Origin: Thermus_A sp040290245 | GTDB lineage: Bacteria > Deinococcota > Deinococci > Deinococcales > Thermaceae | Reading direction: 5' to 3' | DNA length: 40,742 bases | NCBI RefSeq assembly: GCF_040290245.1 | Contig: NZ_PSMQ01000010.1 | Coordinates: forward strand, 1-40,742 | In this document: in pieces, positions 22,070 through 30,281 of the stretch | Numbering within the stretch: the first letter of the stretch is position 1 | Layout: every line of letters begins with the position of its first letter | Notes under the pieces: model-generated | The model's database searches: none | The model's input: the letters and a program-made list of their open reading frames with translations, nothing else | What the model was told of the DNA's origin: nothing | Made by a program: the position numbers and the translations under genes

Positions 22070-23040
22070 AGGCGCTTTCCGGGGAACGGCTCACGGAGGA
22101 GGAGGCCTACGGCCTCATGCAGAAGATAATGGCGGGGGAGCTTTCCCCTGTGGAGACCGCCGGGGTTTTAGTGGCCCTTCGGACCCGGGGGGAGACCCCA
22201 GGGGAGATCGCCGCCTTCGCCCGGGCCATGCGGGAGGCGGCCCGGCGAGTGGAGGTGAAGCGGCGCCCGCTTTTGGATATCGTGGGCACGGGCGGTGACC
22301 ACCAGGGCACCTTGAACCTGTCCACCGCCGCGGCTTTGGTGGTGGCCGCCGGGGGGGTTGCGGTGGCCAAGCATGGGAACCGTGCGGCCACCTCCAAAGC
22401 CGGGAGCGCGGACACCCTCGAGGCCCTGGGCGTGAACATCCAGGCCCCGCCGGAGCGGATGGCCGAGGCGGTGGAGGAGGTGGGCTTCGGCTTCTTCTTC
22501 GCCCGGCTTTACCATCCCGCCATGCGGCACGTGGCCCCGGTGCGGGCCGAGCTCAAGGTGCGCACCGTCTTCAACCTCCTAGGCCCCCTCACCAACCCGG
22601 CCGGGGCCACCCACTACCTCCTGGGGGTCTTCTCCCCAGCCTGGCTTGAGCCCATGGCGGAGGCCCTAAAGCGGCTTGGGGCAAAGGGGCTGGTGGTCCA
22701 CGGGGAGGGGGCGGATGAGCTCGTTTTAGGGGAGAACCAGGTTCTGGAGGTGGGCAAGAGGGCCTATACCCTCCTTCCGGAGGAGGTGGGCTTAAGGCGG
22801 GCTCCCCTCGAGGCCTTAAGGGGGGGAAGCCCAGAGGAGAACGCCCTCCTCCTCCGGAGGCTCCTCAGGGGAGAGGAAAAGGGGCCTCTTCAGCAGGCCG
22901 TGGCCCTAAACGCAGGGGCGGCCTTCTACCTGGTGGGCCGGAGTCCCTCCATCCGGGAAGGGGTCCGGCTGGCCCTGGAGATCCTCGAGGCGGGTGCAGC
23001 CTTCGAGGTCCTGGAGAGGTTCATCCGCAAACTGGCCTAG
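22060..23040 (+). CDS. trpD: Anthranilate phosphoribosyltransferase
   Basis: 326 residues. Transfers phosphoribose from PRPP to anthranilate. Glycine-rich PRPP loop DIVGTGGDHQGTLNLST, anthranilate/PRPP residues KHGNRAATSKAGSADTLEAL, and VRTVFNLLGPLTNPA are all present. ATG at 22060 lies within the end of trpG. Its stop overlaps the convergent purA stop by two bases (23038-23039), leaving no room for a terminator between them. trpC, F, B and A are not in the window. Confidence 0.96.
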   Translation: MVLKALSGERLTEEEAYGLMQKIMAGELSPVETAGVLVALRTRGETPGEIAAFARAMREAARRVEVKRRPLLDIVGTGGDHQGTLNLSTAAALVVAAGGVAVAKHGNRAATSKAGSADTLEALGVNIQAPPERMAEAVEEVGFGFFFARLYHPAMRHVAPVRAELKVRTVFNLLGPLTNPAGATHYLLGVFSPAWLEPMAEALKRLGAKGLVVHGEGADELVLGENQVLEVGKRAYTLLPEEVGLRRAPLEALRGGSPEENALLLRRLLRGEEKGPLQQAVALNAGAAFYLVGRSPSIREGVRLALEILEAGAAFEVLERFIRKLA

Positions 23041-24263
23041 ACCCAGCTCACCGCGCCAAAGGTGTCCTCCCGGCGGGGGCTGGTGGAGAAGAGGACCACT
23101 GGGACGCCGGTGTACTCCTCGATGCGCTCGATGAGGCGGAGAAGGGCCTTAGGGAGTTCCTCCCGGGAGCGGATGCCCGAGACCTCCCCCCAGCCCTCCA
23201 GGGTCTCGTAGCGCACGGCCTCTGGCCGGGCCTCCCCGGGCCGGCTCCCGTCCAGGTACTCCACCGCCACCTTGACCTCGGGAAGGCCCGCCAGGACGTC
23301 CAGCTTGGTGAGGGCCAGGCCGTCGAAGCCGTTCACCTCGCAGGCGTACTTAAGGGCCACCAGGTCCAGCCAGCCCACCCGGCGGGGCCTTCCGGTGGTC
23401 GTCCCATACTCCCCGCCCTTTTCCCGCAGGTGGTGGGCCAGCTCCCCGTGGATCTCCGTGGGAAAAGGCCCTTCCCCCACCCGGGTGGCGTAGGCCTTGG
23501 CCACCCCGTAGACCTTGTGGATGGCCTTGTGGCTCACCCCTGTGCCCACCAGGACCCCCCCCACCGTGGGGTGGGAGCTCGTTACATAGGGGTAGGTGCC
23601 GTAGTTCAGATCGAGGAGAGTGGCCTGCGCGCCTTCGAAAAGGGCCCGTTTCCCCTTCTTCAGGGCTTCCCGGAGGAGGCTTCCCGTGTCGGCCACATAA
23701 GGAGCGAGGATCTCCCGCATCCGGTAAAGCTCCTCCAGGGCCTTCTCCTCCGTGTCCCAGCCTGCCTCCCGGGTGGAGTTGGGTTTTTCCAGGAGGAGCC
23801 GTCTGACCCGTTCCCTCAGGACGGCCTCGTCCAAAAGGTCCCCCACCCGGATCCCCACCCGCCGCGCCCGGTCCGAGTAGGCGGGTCCGATCCCCCTGCC
23901 CGTGGTCCCCACGAAGTTGTGGCGGCTCTCCACATGCTTGTGATGGGGGAGGACCAGGTGGGCCCGCTCAGAAACAAAGATCTTGGGGTCAAACCCCTCC
24001 TGGCGGAGGTTTTGGACCTCCTCCTGGAAGCGGAGGGGGTCGATCACCATCCCATCCGCCAGGATGTTGACCGCATGGGGATGGATGACCCCGGAGGGGA
24101 GGAGGTTGAGCTTGAAGGTCTTCCCCTGGGCCACCACGGTGTGACCCGCGTTCGCCCCTCCCTGGTAACGGACCACATAGTCCGCTTCGGGGGCCAGGGC
24201 GTCCACCACCTTGCCCTTGCCTTCGTCCCCCCACTGCGCTCCGATGATGGCGATCCCCGGCAT
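23037..24263 (-). CDS. purA: Adenylosuccinate synthetase
   Basis: 408 residues from the ATG at 24261-24263. GTP-dependent condensation of IMP and aspartate, first committed step to AMP. P-loop IIGAQWGDEGKGK at the N-terminus, then RYQGGANAGHTVV, GTTGRGIGPAYSDR, YPYVTSSHPTVGG and TTTGRPRRVGWLDLV. It is somewhat shorter than the roughly 430-residue E. coli enzyme, like other Thermus copies. A longer frame runs upstream to 24830 only because the aldo/keto reductase remnant shifts into purA's frame; that is not a fusion protein. Ten bases separate it from that remnant's stop. Confidence 0.96.
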   Translation of the reverse strand: MPGIAIIGAQWGDEGKGKVVDALAPEADYVVRYQGGANAGHTVVAQGKTFKLNLLPSGVIHPHAVNILADGMVIDPLRFQEEVQNLRQEGFDPKIFVSERAHLVLPHHKHVESRHNFVGTTGRGIGPAYSDRARRVGIRVGDLLDEAVLRERVRRLLLEKPNSTREAGWDTEEKALEELYRMREILAPYVADTGSLLREALKKGKRALFEGAQATLLDLNYGTYPYVTSSHPTVGGVLVGTGVSHKAIHKVYGVAKAYATRVGEGPFPTEIHGELAHHLREKGGEYGTTTGRPRRVGWLDLVALKYACEVNGFDGLALTKLDVLAGLPEVKVAVEYLDGSRPGEARPEAVRYETLEGWGEVSGIRSREELPKALLRLIERIEEYTGVPVVLFSTSPRREDTFGAVSWV

Positions 24264-24273
24264 CCCCCTAAGC

Positions 24274-25153
24274 TTACGACCTTTCTTCCAAAAGAGCCAT
24301 CTCCTCCGGGGAGAGCACCACCTCGAGGGCTTCTCGGTGTTCGCTCCGCGAAGCAACCGCGTTGAGCCGGGCCTGGGCTTCGTTCTTGGCCCCCGGGATA
24401 GGAAGGGCACCTTCTGGATCAGATACCGGAGGGCGATGGCGGCGGGGTTTGTCCTTTTGGCCTGGGCCAGGTGCTGGAGGAGGGGAAGGACCCGGCGGAC
24501 CTTCGCCAAGTAGGGCCGGTACCTCTTCCCCCGGTAGCCCCCAGGGGGGTGGTGCGGGTCCAGCTTTCCGGTGAGCCAGCCCATGGCCAAAGGGCTATAG
24601 GCCATGAGGGCGATGCCCTCCCGGCGCAGGCCGGGCAGGTGGGCCTCCCAGTCCCGCTGCAGGAGGTTGTACTCCACCTGGTTGGCGAGGAGGGGGACCC
24701 TGTGCCGCTCCAAAACCGCCTGGACCACCTCGAGCTGGGCAAGGGAACAGTTGGAGACCCCTACCCCACGGGCAAGGCCCTGTTCATACGCCTCCGCCAG
24801 GCCTCGAGGGGAACCGGGGGCCAGGGCCAATGGAGGAGGTAGAGGTTCAAGGCTTCTAGCCCGAGCCGATCCAGGCTCCCCTTGAGCGCTCTGAGGAGGG
24901 TTTTTCTGGAAAGGCGCCAGGGATAAGGGGAGAACTTGCTCACTACAAAAGGCCTTTCCCCGGTTTCCGCCATGAAGCGGCCAAGGAGGCGCTCTGAGAG
25001 CCCGAATCCATAGAGTCGGACGCCCGCCTCGAGGCTCGCCTGGAAGGCCTGCTTCAGCTCTTTCTCCCCGTAGGCCTGTCCATAGCCCCAGAAAAGCCGG
25101 TCCCCCCAGGCCCAGGTGCCCACGCCTATCCTGTGCTCGAAAAGCGCCTTCAC
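24274..25153 (-). pseudogene. Aldo/keto reductase gene with two frameshifts and a palindromic insert
   Basis: Three frames join into one AKR of about 290 residues: HRIGVGTWAWGDRLFWGYGQ, LEAGVRLYGFGLSERLLG, VVSKFSPYPWRLS, LYLLHWPWPP, then ARGVGVSNCSLAQLEVVQ, ANQVEYNLLQRDWE and AYSPLAMGWLTGKL, ending GAKNEAQARLNAV and SPEEMALLEERS. One base is missing near 24802 (GAG-GCC should continue as GGCCTGGCG) and one near 24411 (AAGGTG should be AAGGGTG). The palindromic element 24333-24357 is in the original frame (VASRSEHRE), so it was probably inserted before the frameshifts. Note also that the usual D-T-A/S-x-x-Y-G catalytic motif reads YGFGLSE. Its start overlaps the transporter stop by 4 bases. 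Confidence 0.85.
24333..24357 (-). repeat. Palindromic element in the aldo/keto reductase remnant
   Basis: Identical over 25 bases to the apgM copy (1364-1388), stem TTCGC/GCGAA, loop GGA on the minus strand. In the ancestral AKR frame it is read as VASRSEHR. Confidence 0.88.
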
Positions 25154-25827
25154 GTCAGGCGGAAGGGGTTAAAGTCCGTCTGGTAGTCGTAGTAATCCTC
25201 CTGTTCCCGGCGCTTTAGGAAGCCCACCACGGCGTAGGTGAAGGGGGTCATGAGGGCCTCCACCCCCACCTTGAATACGTAGTTGGAGATAAAAACGGAC
25301 CAGAGGAGCTCGTTCGGCCAGACGCCCAGGAAGGCCACCAGGAGGAAGACCCCGGTGTCCAAGAGCTGGCCCACCAGGGTGGAGCCAATGGTCCTAAGGG
25401 CCAGGAAGCGGCCACGGGTGGCGATCTTGAGCTTGGCTAGAACAAAGGCGTTGGCGAACTCCCCCAGGAAGTAGGCGAGGAGGCTTCCCAGGACGATCCG
25501 CGGCGTGAGGCCAAAGAGGGTGGAAAAGGCCTGGGCGAAGGTCTGGCTGTCCTGGTCGGTTGGGCTTGGGAGGGCGTTGACCAGGCTGAAGGTGAGGGTG
25601 GCGAGGAAGAGGAGGAAAAACCCCGTCCAGATCACCCGGCGGCTCCTCTTGTACCCGTAGACCTCGGTGAGGACGTCCCCGAAGATATAGGCCAGGGGGA
25701 AGAGGACCGTTCCTCCATCGAAGGTGAAGGGCCCCAGGAGGACCACCTTGGTGGAGGCGATGTTGGAGACGATGAGGACCGTCACGAACAGGGCGGTGAT
25801 CAGGTCCAGGTAGCGGTAGACCTTCAT
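25150..25827 (-). CDS. Queuosine precursor transporter (VUT/YhhQ family)
   Basis: 225 residues with about six membrane segments, e.g. DLITALFVTVLIVSNIASTK, FDGGTVLFPLAYIFGDVLTE, VIWTGFFLLFLATLTFSLV and IGSTLVGQLLDTGVFLLVAF. The FPLAYIFGDVLTEVYGYKRS stretch and the RTIGSTLVGQLLDT pattern are diagnostic of the VUT (YhhQ/QueT-like) family, which imports 7-cyano- or 7-aminomethyl-7-deazaguanine for queuosine in tRNA. It overlaps hpt by 4 bases upstream and the AKR remnant by 4 downstream, so all were one coupled unit. No queuosine synthesis genes are nearby. Confidence 0.88.
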   Translation of the reverse strand: MKVYRYLDLITALFVTVLIVSNIASTKVVLLGPFTFDGGTVLFPLAYIFGDVLTEVYGYKRSRRVIWTGFFLLFLATLTFSLVNALPSPTDQDSQTFAQAFSTLFGLTPRIVLGSLLAYFLGEFANAFVLAKLKIATRGRFLALRTIGSTLVGQLLDTGVFLLVAFLGVWPNELLWSVFISNYVFKVGVEALMTPFTYAVVGFLKRREQEDYYDYQTDFNPFRLT

Positions 25828-26360
25828 TCCTCCTCCGGTTGAATGGACGTGATGAAAGGCAGGTTCCGGTCGAACTGGGCCCGGTCTAGGCCGTAGCCGT
25901 AGACGTAAGCGTCTTCGATCTCAAACCCCAGATAATGGATGGGGACCTCCACCTGGCGGCGGCTCGGCTTGGAGAGAAGGGCCACCACCCGGACGGAGCG
26001 GGGTTTACGGGCCTCGAGGTATTCCAGAAGGTAGCTGAGGGTGAGGCCGGTGTCCACGATGTCCTCCACCACGAGGACATCCTTCCCATGGATGGGCAGG
26101 CGCAGGTCTTTGATGAGCTCCACTTCCCCGCTTGTCCGGTAGGCGTTCCCATAGGAGCTGATGGAGATGAAGTCTAGGGTGAGGGGCAGGGGAATGGCCC
26201 TGACCAGGTCGGCCATAAAGATAAAAGCTCCGTTTAGGACGCAGATGAGGTGGGGGGTTTTGCCCTGGTAGTCGCCCGCGATGGCCTCTCCCAGCTCCTT
26301 CACCCGGGCCCTAATCGTCTCCTCTGGAATCTGTACGGGTCCGTTCCCGGCCGTGAACAT
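25824..26360 (-). CDS. hpt: Hypoxanthine phosphoribosyltransferase
   Basis: 178 residues. Salvages hypoxanthine and guanine with PRPP. PRPP-binding loop VVEDIVDTGLTL (97-108), metal/pyrophosphate loop VLNGAFIF, flexible-loop residues SSYGNAYRTSGEV, and purine-specificity region DAYVYGYGLDRAQFDRNLP. The ATG at 26358-26360 begins MFTAGNGPVQI as in the T. thermophilus protein, so the 50-base overlap with the upstream pseudouridine synthase gene is real unless that gene is shorter. Purine salvage fits with purA downstream. Confidence 0.95.
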   Translation of the reverse strand: MFTAGNGPVQIPEETIRARVKELGEAIAGDYQGKTPHLICVLNGAFIFMADLVRAIPLPLTLDFISISSYGNAYRTSGEVELIKDLRLPIHGKDVLVVEDIVDTGLTLSYLLEYLEARKPRSVRVVALLSKPSRRQVEVPIHYLGFEIEDAYVYGYGLDRAQFDRNLPFITSIQPEEE

Positions 26361-27045
26361 CCGCTTCAGTATACAGGGCCTCCACTTCCTCAGGGCGTAG
26401 CCTCCGCCACTTCCCGGGGGGAAGGTCCCCCAGGGGGATGGGCCCCACCTGGAGCCTAAGCAGCCGGGTTACGGGGCGGCCCACTGCTTGCAGCATCCGG
26501 CGCACTTCCCGCTTGCGCCCTTCCGCTAGGACCAAGACCGCTCCTCCGGGGGCAGGCCGGCAGGAGAGGGCCCGGGCTGGGCCGTCTTCCATGAGGACCC
26601 CCTCCATGAGCTTTTGGCAAAGCGCCTGCGGCAGGGTCCCCCCCTTGGTCCAGACCCGGTAGACCTTCCGGACCCCATGCCGGGGATGGGTGAGGCGGTG
26701 GGTGAGGCGGCCGTCGTTGGTGAAGAGGAGGAGCCCCTCCGAGTCCTTGTCCAGCCGCCCTACGGGGTGTAGGCCCGGGATATCGGGAAGGAGTTCATAG
26801 ACGGTCCGTTCCGCGTGGGGGTCGCTCCGGGTGGTCGTGTACCCCCGGGGTTTGTGAAGGGCAACGACCACCGTTTTCGGGAGTTCCAGCCGCTTCCCGT
26901 CCACCTCCACGAGATCGTTTTCCCCCACCCGGGTGGTGAGGTCGGCCGGCTGGCCATTGACCCGCACCCGCCCTGCCCGGATGAGCGCCTCCGCCTTCCT
27001 GCGGCTTAAAAGGCCGGCTCGAGCCAGGTATTGGTTAATCCGCAT
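26311..27045 (-). CDS. RluB/RsuA-family pseudouridine synthase
   Basis: 244 residues. N-terminal S4 RNA-binding domain (1-60: RINQYLARAGLLSRRKAEAL, then IRAGRVRVNG), then the synthase core with catalytic Asp99 in HPVGRLDKDSEGLLLFTNDG and HPRHGVRKVYRVW, and C-terminal EGRKREVRRMLQAVG. Isomerises uridine in rRNA; the site (23S like RluB/E/F or 16S like RsuA) cannot be told. ATG at 27043-27045 chosen because the S4 domain starts there; the longer frame to 27156 overlaps the upstream gene. The last 16 or so residues (GRERTRTDSRGDD) lie in the hpt overlap and look non-conserved. Confidence 0.9.
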   Translation of the reverse strand: MRINQYLARAGLLSRRKAEALIRAGRVRVNGQPADLTTRVGENDLVEVDGKRLELPKTVVVALHKPRGYTTTRSDPHAERTVYELLPDIPGLHPVGRLDKDSEGLLLFTNDGRLTHRLTHPRHGVRKVYRVWTKGGTLPQALCQKLMEGVLMEDGPARALSCRPAPGGAVLVLAEGRKREVRRMLQAVGRPVTRLLRLQVGPIPLGDLPPGKWRRLRPEEVEALYTEADVHGRERTRTDSRGDD

Positions 27046-27841
27046 CGGCCTCCGGTTGCACGAAGGAGGGTTTCCGCTTTTCCTTAAGGGCCCTGAGCCC
27101 CTCCTCGACCTCTTTCCCGTAAAAGCCCAAGAACTCCAGGGCCAAGGAGGCGTCAAAATGGGGGAGGAAGCTCCTCAGCCAGTGGTTTAGGGCGTGCTTG
27201 GTGAAGCTCAGGGCCTCTTTTGGCCCCTGGGCGAGCCTCTCGGCCACCTCGAGGGCCCTATCGTAGACGGCTTCGTCCTCCACCGCTTCGGCTACGAGGC
27301 CGAGCCTTTCTGCCTCCTCTCCGGTAAGGGGTTCGTTGAGGAGGAGGTGGTACTTGGCCTTGGCCATCCCCAAAAGCAGGGGCCAGAGGAGAACCGCGTG
27401 ATCCCCCGCCGCCACCCCGAGCCGGATGTGCCCGTCCAGAAGTCGGGCCCTTTTCCCCACCACCACCACGTCCGAGGCCAGGGCCAGGGCCAGCCCGGCT
27501 CCTACGGCCACCCCTTCCACCGCGGCCACCACAGGGCGTGGGAACTCCAAGGGCCCGAGGACCAAAACCCGGGCTTCCCAGAAGACCCGGAGAAGGGCTT
27601 CGCGGTCCTGGCGCATCTCCTCGATGAGGCCAAAGGAGCCCCCGGAGGAGAAAACCCCCCCTTCCCCCCGCAAAAGAACGGCCCGCAGGCCCGGGAGGGC
27701 CTCGAGGTCCTTCCACACCCCAGAAAGCTGGCGGTGGAGGGCCGGGGAGAAGGCGTTTAAGCCGGGGGCGGACCAGCGAATCTCCAGTACCCCCGGTCTG
27801 GGCCAAAGGAACCGGAGATCGGGGTAGGCGGAGAGCTCCAC
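27035..27841 (-). CDS. Enoyl-CoA hydratase/isomerase family protein
   Basis: 268 residues from a GTG. Crotonase fold: LRAVLLRGEGGVFSSGGSFG supplies the first oxyanion-hole NH, PVVAAVEGVAVGAGLALALA the second. Around the usual catalytic Glu, the sequence is RLGVAAGDHAVLLWPLLLG, the AGD-type variant common in PaaG-like and actinobacterial members, so classical hydratase Glu residues are not evident and the reaction is uncertain. The N-terminal SAPGLNAFSPALHRQL replaces the usual N-P-x-x-x-N-A. First gene of the minus-strand unit ending with purA; overlaps the pseudouridine synthase gene by 11 bases. Divergent from truB. Confidence 0.85.
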   Translation of the reverse strand: MELSAYPDLRFLWPRPGVLEIRWSAPGLNAFSPALHRQLSGVWKDLEALPGLRAVLLRGEGGVFSSGGSFGLIEEMRQDREALLRVFWEARVLVLGPLEFPRPVVAAVEGVAVGAGLALALASDVVVVGKRARLLDGHIRLGVAAGDHAVLLWPLLLGMAKAKYHLLLNEPLTGEEAERLGLVAEAVEDEAVYDRALEVAERLAQGPKEALSFTKHALNHWLRSFLPHFDASLALEFLGFYGKEVEEGLRALKEKRKPSFVQPEADAD

Positions 27842-27866
27842 CCCTTCATTTTAAGGACGCCTCGCC

Positions 27867-27895
27867 TTGAGCCGGAGGAAGGGATGGCTTAGAAT
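27867..27895 (+). promoter_or_regulatory. truB promoter
   Basis: TTGAGC (27867-27872), 17-base spacer, TAGAAT (27890-27895), then the truB ATG at 27905. Nearly leaderless. Confidence 0.7.
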
Positions 27896-27904
27896 CCCTA
27901 GGGC

Positions 27905-28843
27905 ATGGCCCTTTTTGCGGTGGAAAAACCCCTGGGCCTGACCTCGCACGAGGCGGTGGAGGAGGCAAGAAAGCGGCTCGGAACCCGCCGGGTGGGGCAC
28001 ACGGGCACCCTGGACCCTCTAGCCACTGGGGTTTTGGTCCTGGTCTCCGACCAGTCCACCAAGCTTGTGCCCTTCCTTTCCTCCGAGGACAAGGAGTACC
28101 TGGCCTGGGTTTCCTTCGGCGCCACCACCCCCACCCTGGACGCGGAGGGGCCAGTGGTGGAGGAAGCCCCGGTGCGCTTTGCCCTAAAGGACCTGGAGGC
28201 CGCCCTTTCCTCCTTTCTCACCCTCACCGAGCAGGTACCCCCTCTGTTTTCCGCGGTCAAGGTGGGGGGAGTGAGGGCGTACGAGGCGGCCCGGGAGGGG
28301 AGGCCCCTAACGCTCGGGCCCCGGCCGGTAAAGTACCTGGAGGTGGAGCTTCTCGCCTTCGACCCCAGTCCGAGGCCCTACCCTATCGCCCCCTCCGCCC
28401 GCGGGTGGCGGATCGCCGAGAGGGGTCGAAAGGTGGCGCTTCCCAGGCCCCTGGGCCTTTATCCCACCGCGGTCATCCGGCTGGTGGTGGCCTCAGGGAC
28501 GTACATCCGGGCCTTCGCCCGGGACCTGGGGGAAAGGCTTGGCACCAAGGCTTTCCTGGCGGGCCTCGTCCGCACCCGGGTGGGGCGGATCGGCTTGGAA
28601 AAGGCGGTTTCCCTTTCCGATCTGGCCCCGGACCGGGCCATCCCTGAGGTGGAGGCCCTCCCTTTCCCAGTGGTGGAGCTTTCCCATACCGAGGCCCGGA
28701 GGGTCTTGGAGGGGGTGCCCTTGCCCATCCCCGTGGTGGGGTATGTGGCCTTGGTGGACTCGAGGCGGCGACTTCTCGCCATCGCCGAAGGGGACGGGTT
28801 CAAGCTTAAGATCAAGCGGGTGCTCAGAAAGGAGGAGGCATGA
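27905..28843 (+). CDS. truB: tRNA pseudouridine-55 synthase
   Basis: 312 residues. Makes the universal pseudouridine 55 in the tRNA T-loop. Catalytic Asp37 in GHTGTLDPLATGVLV; VEKPLGLTSHEA at the N-terminus; QVPPLFSAVKVGGVRAYEAAR for the substrate loop; VASGTYIRAFARDLGERLG; and a short PUA-like tail from VPLPIPVVGYVALV. Length is typical. First gene of a plus-strand unit with ald, an Asp23-like gene and a FakA-like gene, joined by overlaps of 4, 4 and 8 bases. Confidence 0.95.
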   Translation: MALFAVEKPLGLTSHEAVEEARKRLGTRRVGHTGTLDPLATGVLVLVSDQSTKLVPFLSSEDKEYLAWVSFGATTPTLDAEGPVVEEAPVRFALKDLEAALSSFLTLTEQVPPLFSAVKVGGVRAYEAAREGRPLTLGPRPVKYLEVELLAFDPSPRPYPIAPSARGWRIAERGRKVALPRPLGLYPTAVIRLVVASGTYIRAFARDLGERLGTKAFLAGLVRTRVGRIGLEKAVSLSDLAPDRAIPEVEALPFPVVELSHTEARRVLEGVPLPIPVVGYVALVDSRRRLLAIAEGDGFKLKIKRVLRKEEA

Positions 28844-29943
28844 TCATCGGGGTGCCTAAGGAGATCAAGACCTGGGAGAATCGGGTGGCCCTCACCCCCG
28901 GAGGGGTGGAAAGCCTGGTGCGGCGGGGGCACAAGGTCCTGGTGGAGCGAAGCGCCGGGACGGGTTCGGGCCTTTTGGATGCTGAGTACGTACGGGCCGG
29001 GGCGGAGCTGGTAAGCCGGGAGGAGGCCTGGGGGGCCGAACTGGTGGTCAAGGTCAAGGAGCCCATCCAGGAGGAGTACCGCTTTCTGAGGCACGACCTG
29101 ATCCTCTTCACCTACCTTCACCTGGCGGCGGACCGTCCCCTCACGGAGGCCCTCCTCAAGGCGGGGACCGCGGCCATCGCCTACGAGACCGTCCAGCTCG
29201 AGGACGGCTCCCTTCCCCTCCTCACCCCCATGAGCGAGGTGGCGGGCCGGATGGCTCCCCAGGTGGGGGCGCAGTTTTTGGAGAAACCCAAGGGGGGCCG
29301 GGGGGTCCTCCTGGGCGGGGTCCCGGGGGTGGCCCCGGCCAGCGTGGTCATCCTGGGTGGGGGCACGGTGGGGATCAACGCCGCCAAGATCGCCCTGGGG
29401 ATGGGGGCCCAGGTGACCATTCTGGATGTGAACCACCGTCGGCTCCAGTACCTGGACGATGTCTTCGGAGGACGGCTGGTCACCCTCACCTCTACGGAGG
29501 CCAACATCAAAAAGAGCATCCAGCACGCGGACCTCCTCATCGGGGCTGTTCTGATCCCGGGGGCCAAGGCCCCGAAGCTCGTCACCCGGGAGATGCTCTC
29601 CTTGATGAAGGAGGGGAGCGTCATCGTGGATGTGGCGGTGGACCAGGGGGGGTGCGTGGAGACCATCCGCCCCACCACCCACGCGGACCCGGCCTATGTG
29701 GTCGACGGGGTGGTCCACTACGGGGTGGCCAACATGCCGGGGGCGGTCCCCAGGACGAGCACCTTCGCCCTTACCAACCAGACCCTGCCCTATGTTTTGA
29801 AGCTGGCGGAGAAGGGCCTTTTGGCGCTCAAGGAGGACGCCTCCTTGCGCAAGGGCCTCAACACCTATAAAGGCCGCCTCACCCATCCCGGCGTGGCCGA
29901 GGCCTTTGGCCTGCCGTATACTCCTCCTGAAGAGGTCCTATGA
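28840..29943 (+). CDS. ald: Alanine dehydrogenase
   Basis: 367 residues. NAD-dependent interconversion of L-alanine and pyruvate plus ammonia. N-terminal GVPKEIKTWENRVALTPGGV with substrate-binding Arg15; catalytic Lys73 in VVKVKEPI and His94 in FTYLHLA; NAD fold VVILGGGTVGINAAKIALGM; catalytic Asp in VDVAVDQGGC; and GVANMPGAVPRTSTFALTN, a strong family signature. An AGGAGG Shine-Dalgarno sits in the truB 3' end. Coupling with truB and Asp23 genes is positional only. Confidence 0.96.
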   Translation: MIIGVPKEIKTWENRVALTPGGVESLVRRGHKVLVERSAGTGSGLLDAEYVRAGAELVSREEAWGAELVVKVKEPIQEEYRFLRHDLILFTYLHLAADRPLTEALLKAGTAAIAYETVQLEDGSLPLLTPMSEVAGRMAPQVGAQFLEKPKGGRGVLLGGVPGVAPASVVILGGGTVGINAAKIALGMGAQVTILDVNHRRLQYLDDVFGGRLVTLTSTEANIKKSIQHADLLIGAVLIPGAKAPKLVTREMLSLMKEGSVIVDVAVDQGGCVETIRPTTHADPAYVVDGVVHYGVANMPGAVPRTSTFALTNQTLPYVLKLAEKGLLALKEDASLRKGLNTYKGRLTHPGVAEAFGLPYTPPEEVL

Positions 29944-30281
29944 GGGGGAATGTGACGGTCACCGAGGCCGCCTTGGCCACGATTTTGGCCCTGGCGGCGC
30001 ACGAGGTCCCGGGGGTGGTGGGGATGAGCCCCGCGGGGCTTAAGGACACCCTGGGCCGGATCCTGGGCAAGCATGAGGCGAGCGAGGGGGTGGTGGTCCG
30101 CTCTGACCCCGCAAGTCCGGGAAAGTACCAGGCGGACTTCTACGTGGTGGTGGCCTTTGGGGCCCGTATCCCCACCGTGGTGGAGTCCCTGGCCGAGCGG
30201 GTGGCCCACGCGGCCCGGGCCCTGGCCGGGGTGGAGCTTTCCCAGGTCCGGGTCCACGTGGTGGGGGTAAGCCGTGGCTGA
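29940..30281 (+). CDS. Asp23/Gls24-family envelope-stress-like protein
   Basis: 113 residues: NVTVTEAALATILALAAHEV then PGVVGMSPAGL, and in the second half YQADFYVVVAFGARIPTVVE with VRVHVVGVSRG at the end. That is the Asp23/Gls24 (DUF322) pattern of a helix followed by a beta sheet. In Firmicutes these are small proteins tied to the membrane or linked to fatty acid kinase genes. Here, too, the next gene encodes a FakA-like protein, overlapping by 8 bases, a pairing (YloU-YloV) seen in many bacteria. Molecular function is not established. Confidence 0.88.
   Translation: MRGNVTVTEAALATILALAAHEVPGVVGMSPAGLKDTLGRILGKHEASEGVVVRSDPASPGKYQADFYVVVAFGARIPTVVESLAERVAHAARALAGVELSQVRVHVVGVSRG

Noticed and set aside
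23037..24830. Apparent fusion of an aldo/keto reductase to PurA
   Set aside because: It arises from frameshifts in the reductase remnant; PurA has its own ATG at 24261-24263 and normal length.
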